Source: Opitutaceae bacterium
GTDB lineage: Bacteria; Verrucomicrobiota; Verrucomicrobiae; Opitutales; Opitutaceae
Length of the DNA stretch: 5,471 nt
Assembly (NCBI GenBank): GCA_031266495.1
Contig: JAISAX010000739.1
Span: forward strand, 1 to 5,471
Reading direction: 5' to 3'
Within the stretch, counting starts at the first letter, position 1. Each line of letters opens with the position of its first letter. The translations under genes and the position numbers were made by a program. This document shows positions 5,276 through 5,471 of this stretch, piece after piece. The notes under the pieces were generated by a model. That model was given only the letters and a program-made list of their open reading frames with translations, was not told the DNA's origin and did no database searches.

Positions 5276-5471
5276 GCCTTCGCACTGTGGCGGAGTCTGC
5301 CGCGTTGGCAACTGCGCGAACGCGGGAGCGCGCTGGCAACTCCCCCCCCCCCCAGGAGCCGGGAAAAGGGTTGAAAAGGGTCGGAGGGAGGGGAATGAAA
5401 AGGGTCGGGTGACGGAGCGGCGGGATGCCTGCGAAGTGCCTGCGGGCAGCTCGCCGCGGGATCGCATGAGG
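5276..5471. other. Non-coding flank with C12 tract and GAAAAGGGT repeats
   Basis: About 195 bases upstream of the antitoxin carry no gene I can support. They contain 12 consecutive C at 5342-5353 and a 13-base direct repeat TGAAAAGGGTCGG at 5372-5384 and 5396-5408, 24 bases apart. A shorter third copy, GAAAAGGGT, is at 5363-5371. A second small repeat, TGCCTGCG, occurs twice around 5425-5445. The antitoxin promoter should be in this stretch, but no clear -35/-10 pair is visible. The region runs to the window edge. Confidence 0.6.

Noticed and set aside
5276..5467. N-terminal extension of the antitoxin to 5467
   Set aside because: The added residues are Pro/Ser-rich, translate a C12 homopolymer and short repeats, and precede a start with a visible ribosome binding site.

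Overview
The window is high-GC bacterial DNA with five apparently intact genes, one frameshifted gene and one gene remnant. A PEP-CTERM-anchored LamG protein, a short prepilin-like protein ending in an H-X9-DG motif, and an exported oligogalacturonate-lyase-like protein sit side by side. This combination points to a Verrucomicrobiota member, most likely Opitutaceae-like, although Planctomycetota or a relative cannot be excluded from sequence alone. Most genes lack a recognisable Shine-Dalgarno sequence.

Layout, left to right. Positions 1-101 contain only G and C and end in a run of 40 C, which looks like a contig-end artefact. Positions 117-242 hold an inverted-repeat element built from two REP-like hairpins. 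Three minus-strand genes follow, transcribed right to left: the oligogalacturonate-lyase-like protein (2057-3352), the prepilin-like protein (1312-2013) and the PEP-CTERM LamG protein (250-1161). A divergent 137-base gap (3353-3489) separates them from a plus-strand AraC-family regulator (3490-4440). A GNAT acetyltransferase (4437-4979, minus) converges on the regulator and shares four bases with it. At the right end is the antitoxin half of a toxin-antitoxin module (5081-5269, minus), and after it a 13-codon stump of a ParE/RelE-like toxin (5006-5044). The last ~195 bases are non-coding, with a C12 tract and short direct repeats.

Working model. The regulator, which has a cupin-like sensor and an AraC DNA-binding domain, probably controls the divergent lyase and possibly the two genes behind it. 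The lyase is exported and would act on pectin fragments outside the cytoplasm. The LamG protein may bind glycan at the cell surface, and the prepilin-like protein may belong to a surface or secretion assembly. This is inferred from domains and gene order.

The most informative observations are three. The antitoxin reading frame is broken by one extra base in a C4 run, and the missing 14-residue C-terminus is still legible in the next frame, where its stop overlaps the toxin GTG. The toxin is truncated. The lyase keeps the known catalytic Arg and His but has replaced most of the classical metal ligands. I found no wholly new multi-gene system, and no RNA genes, CRISPR array or transposase.
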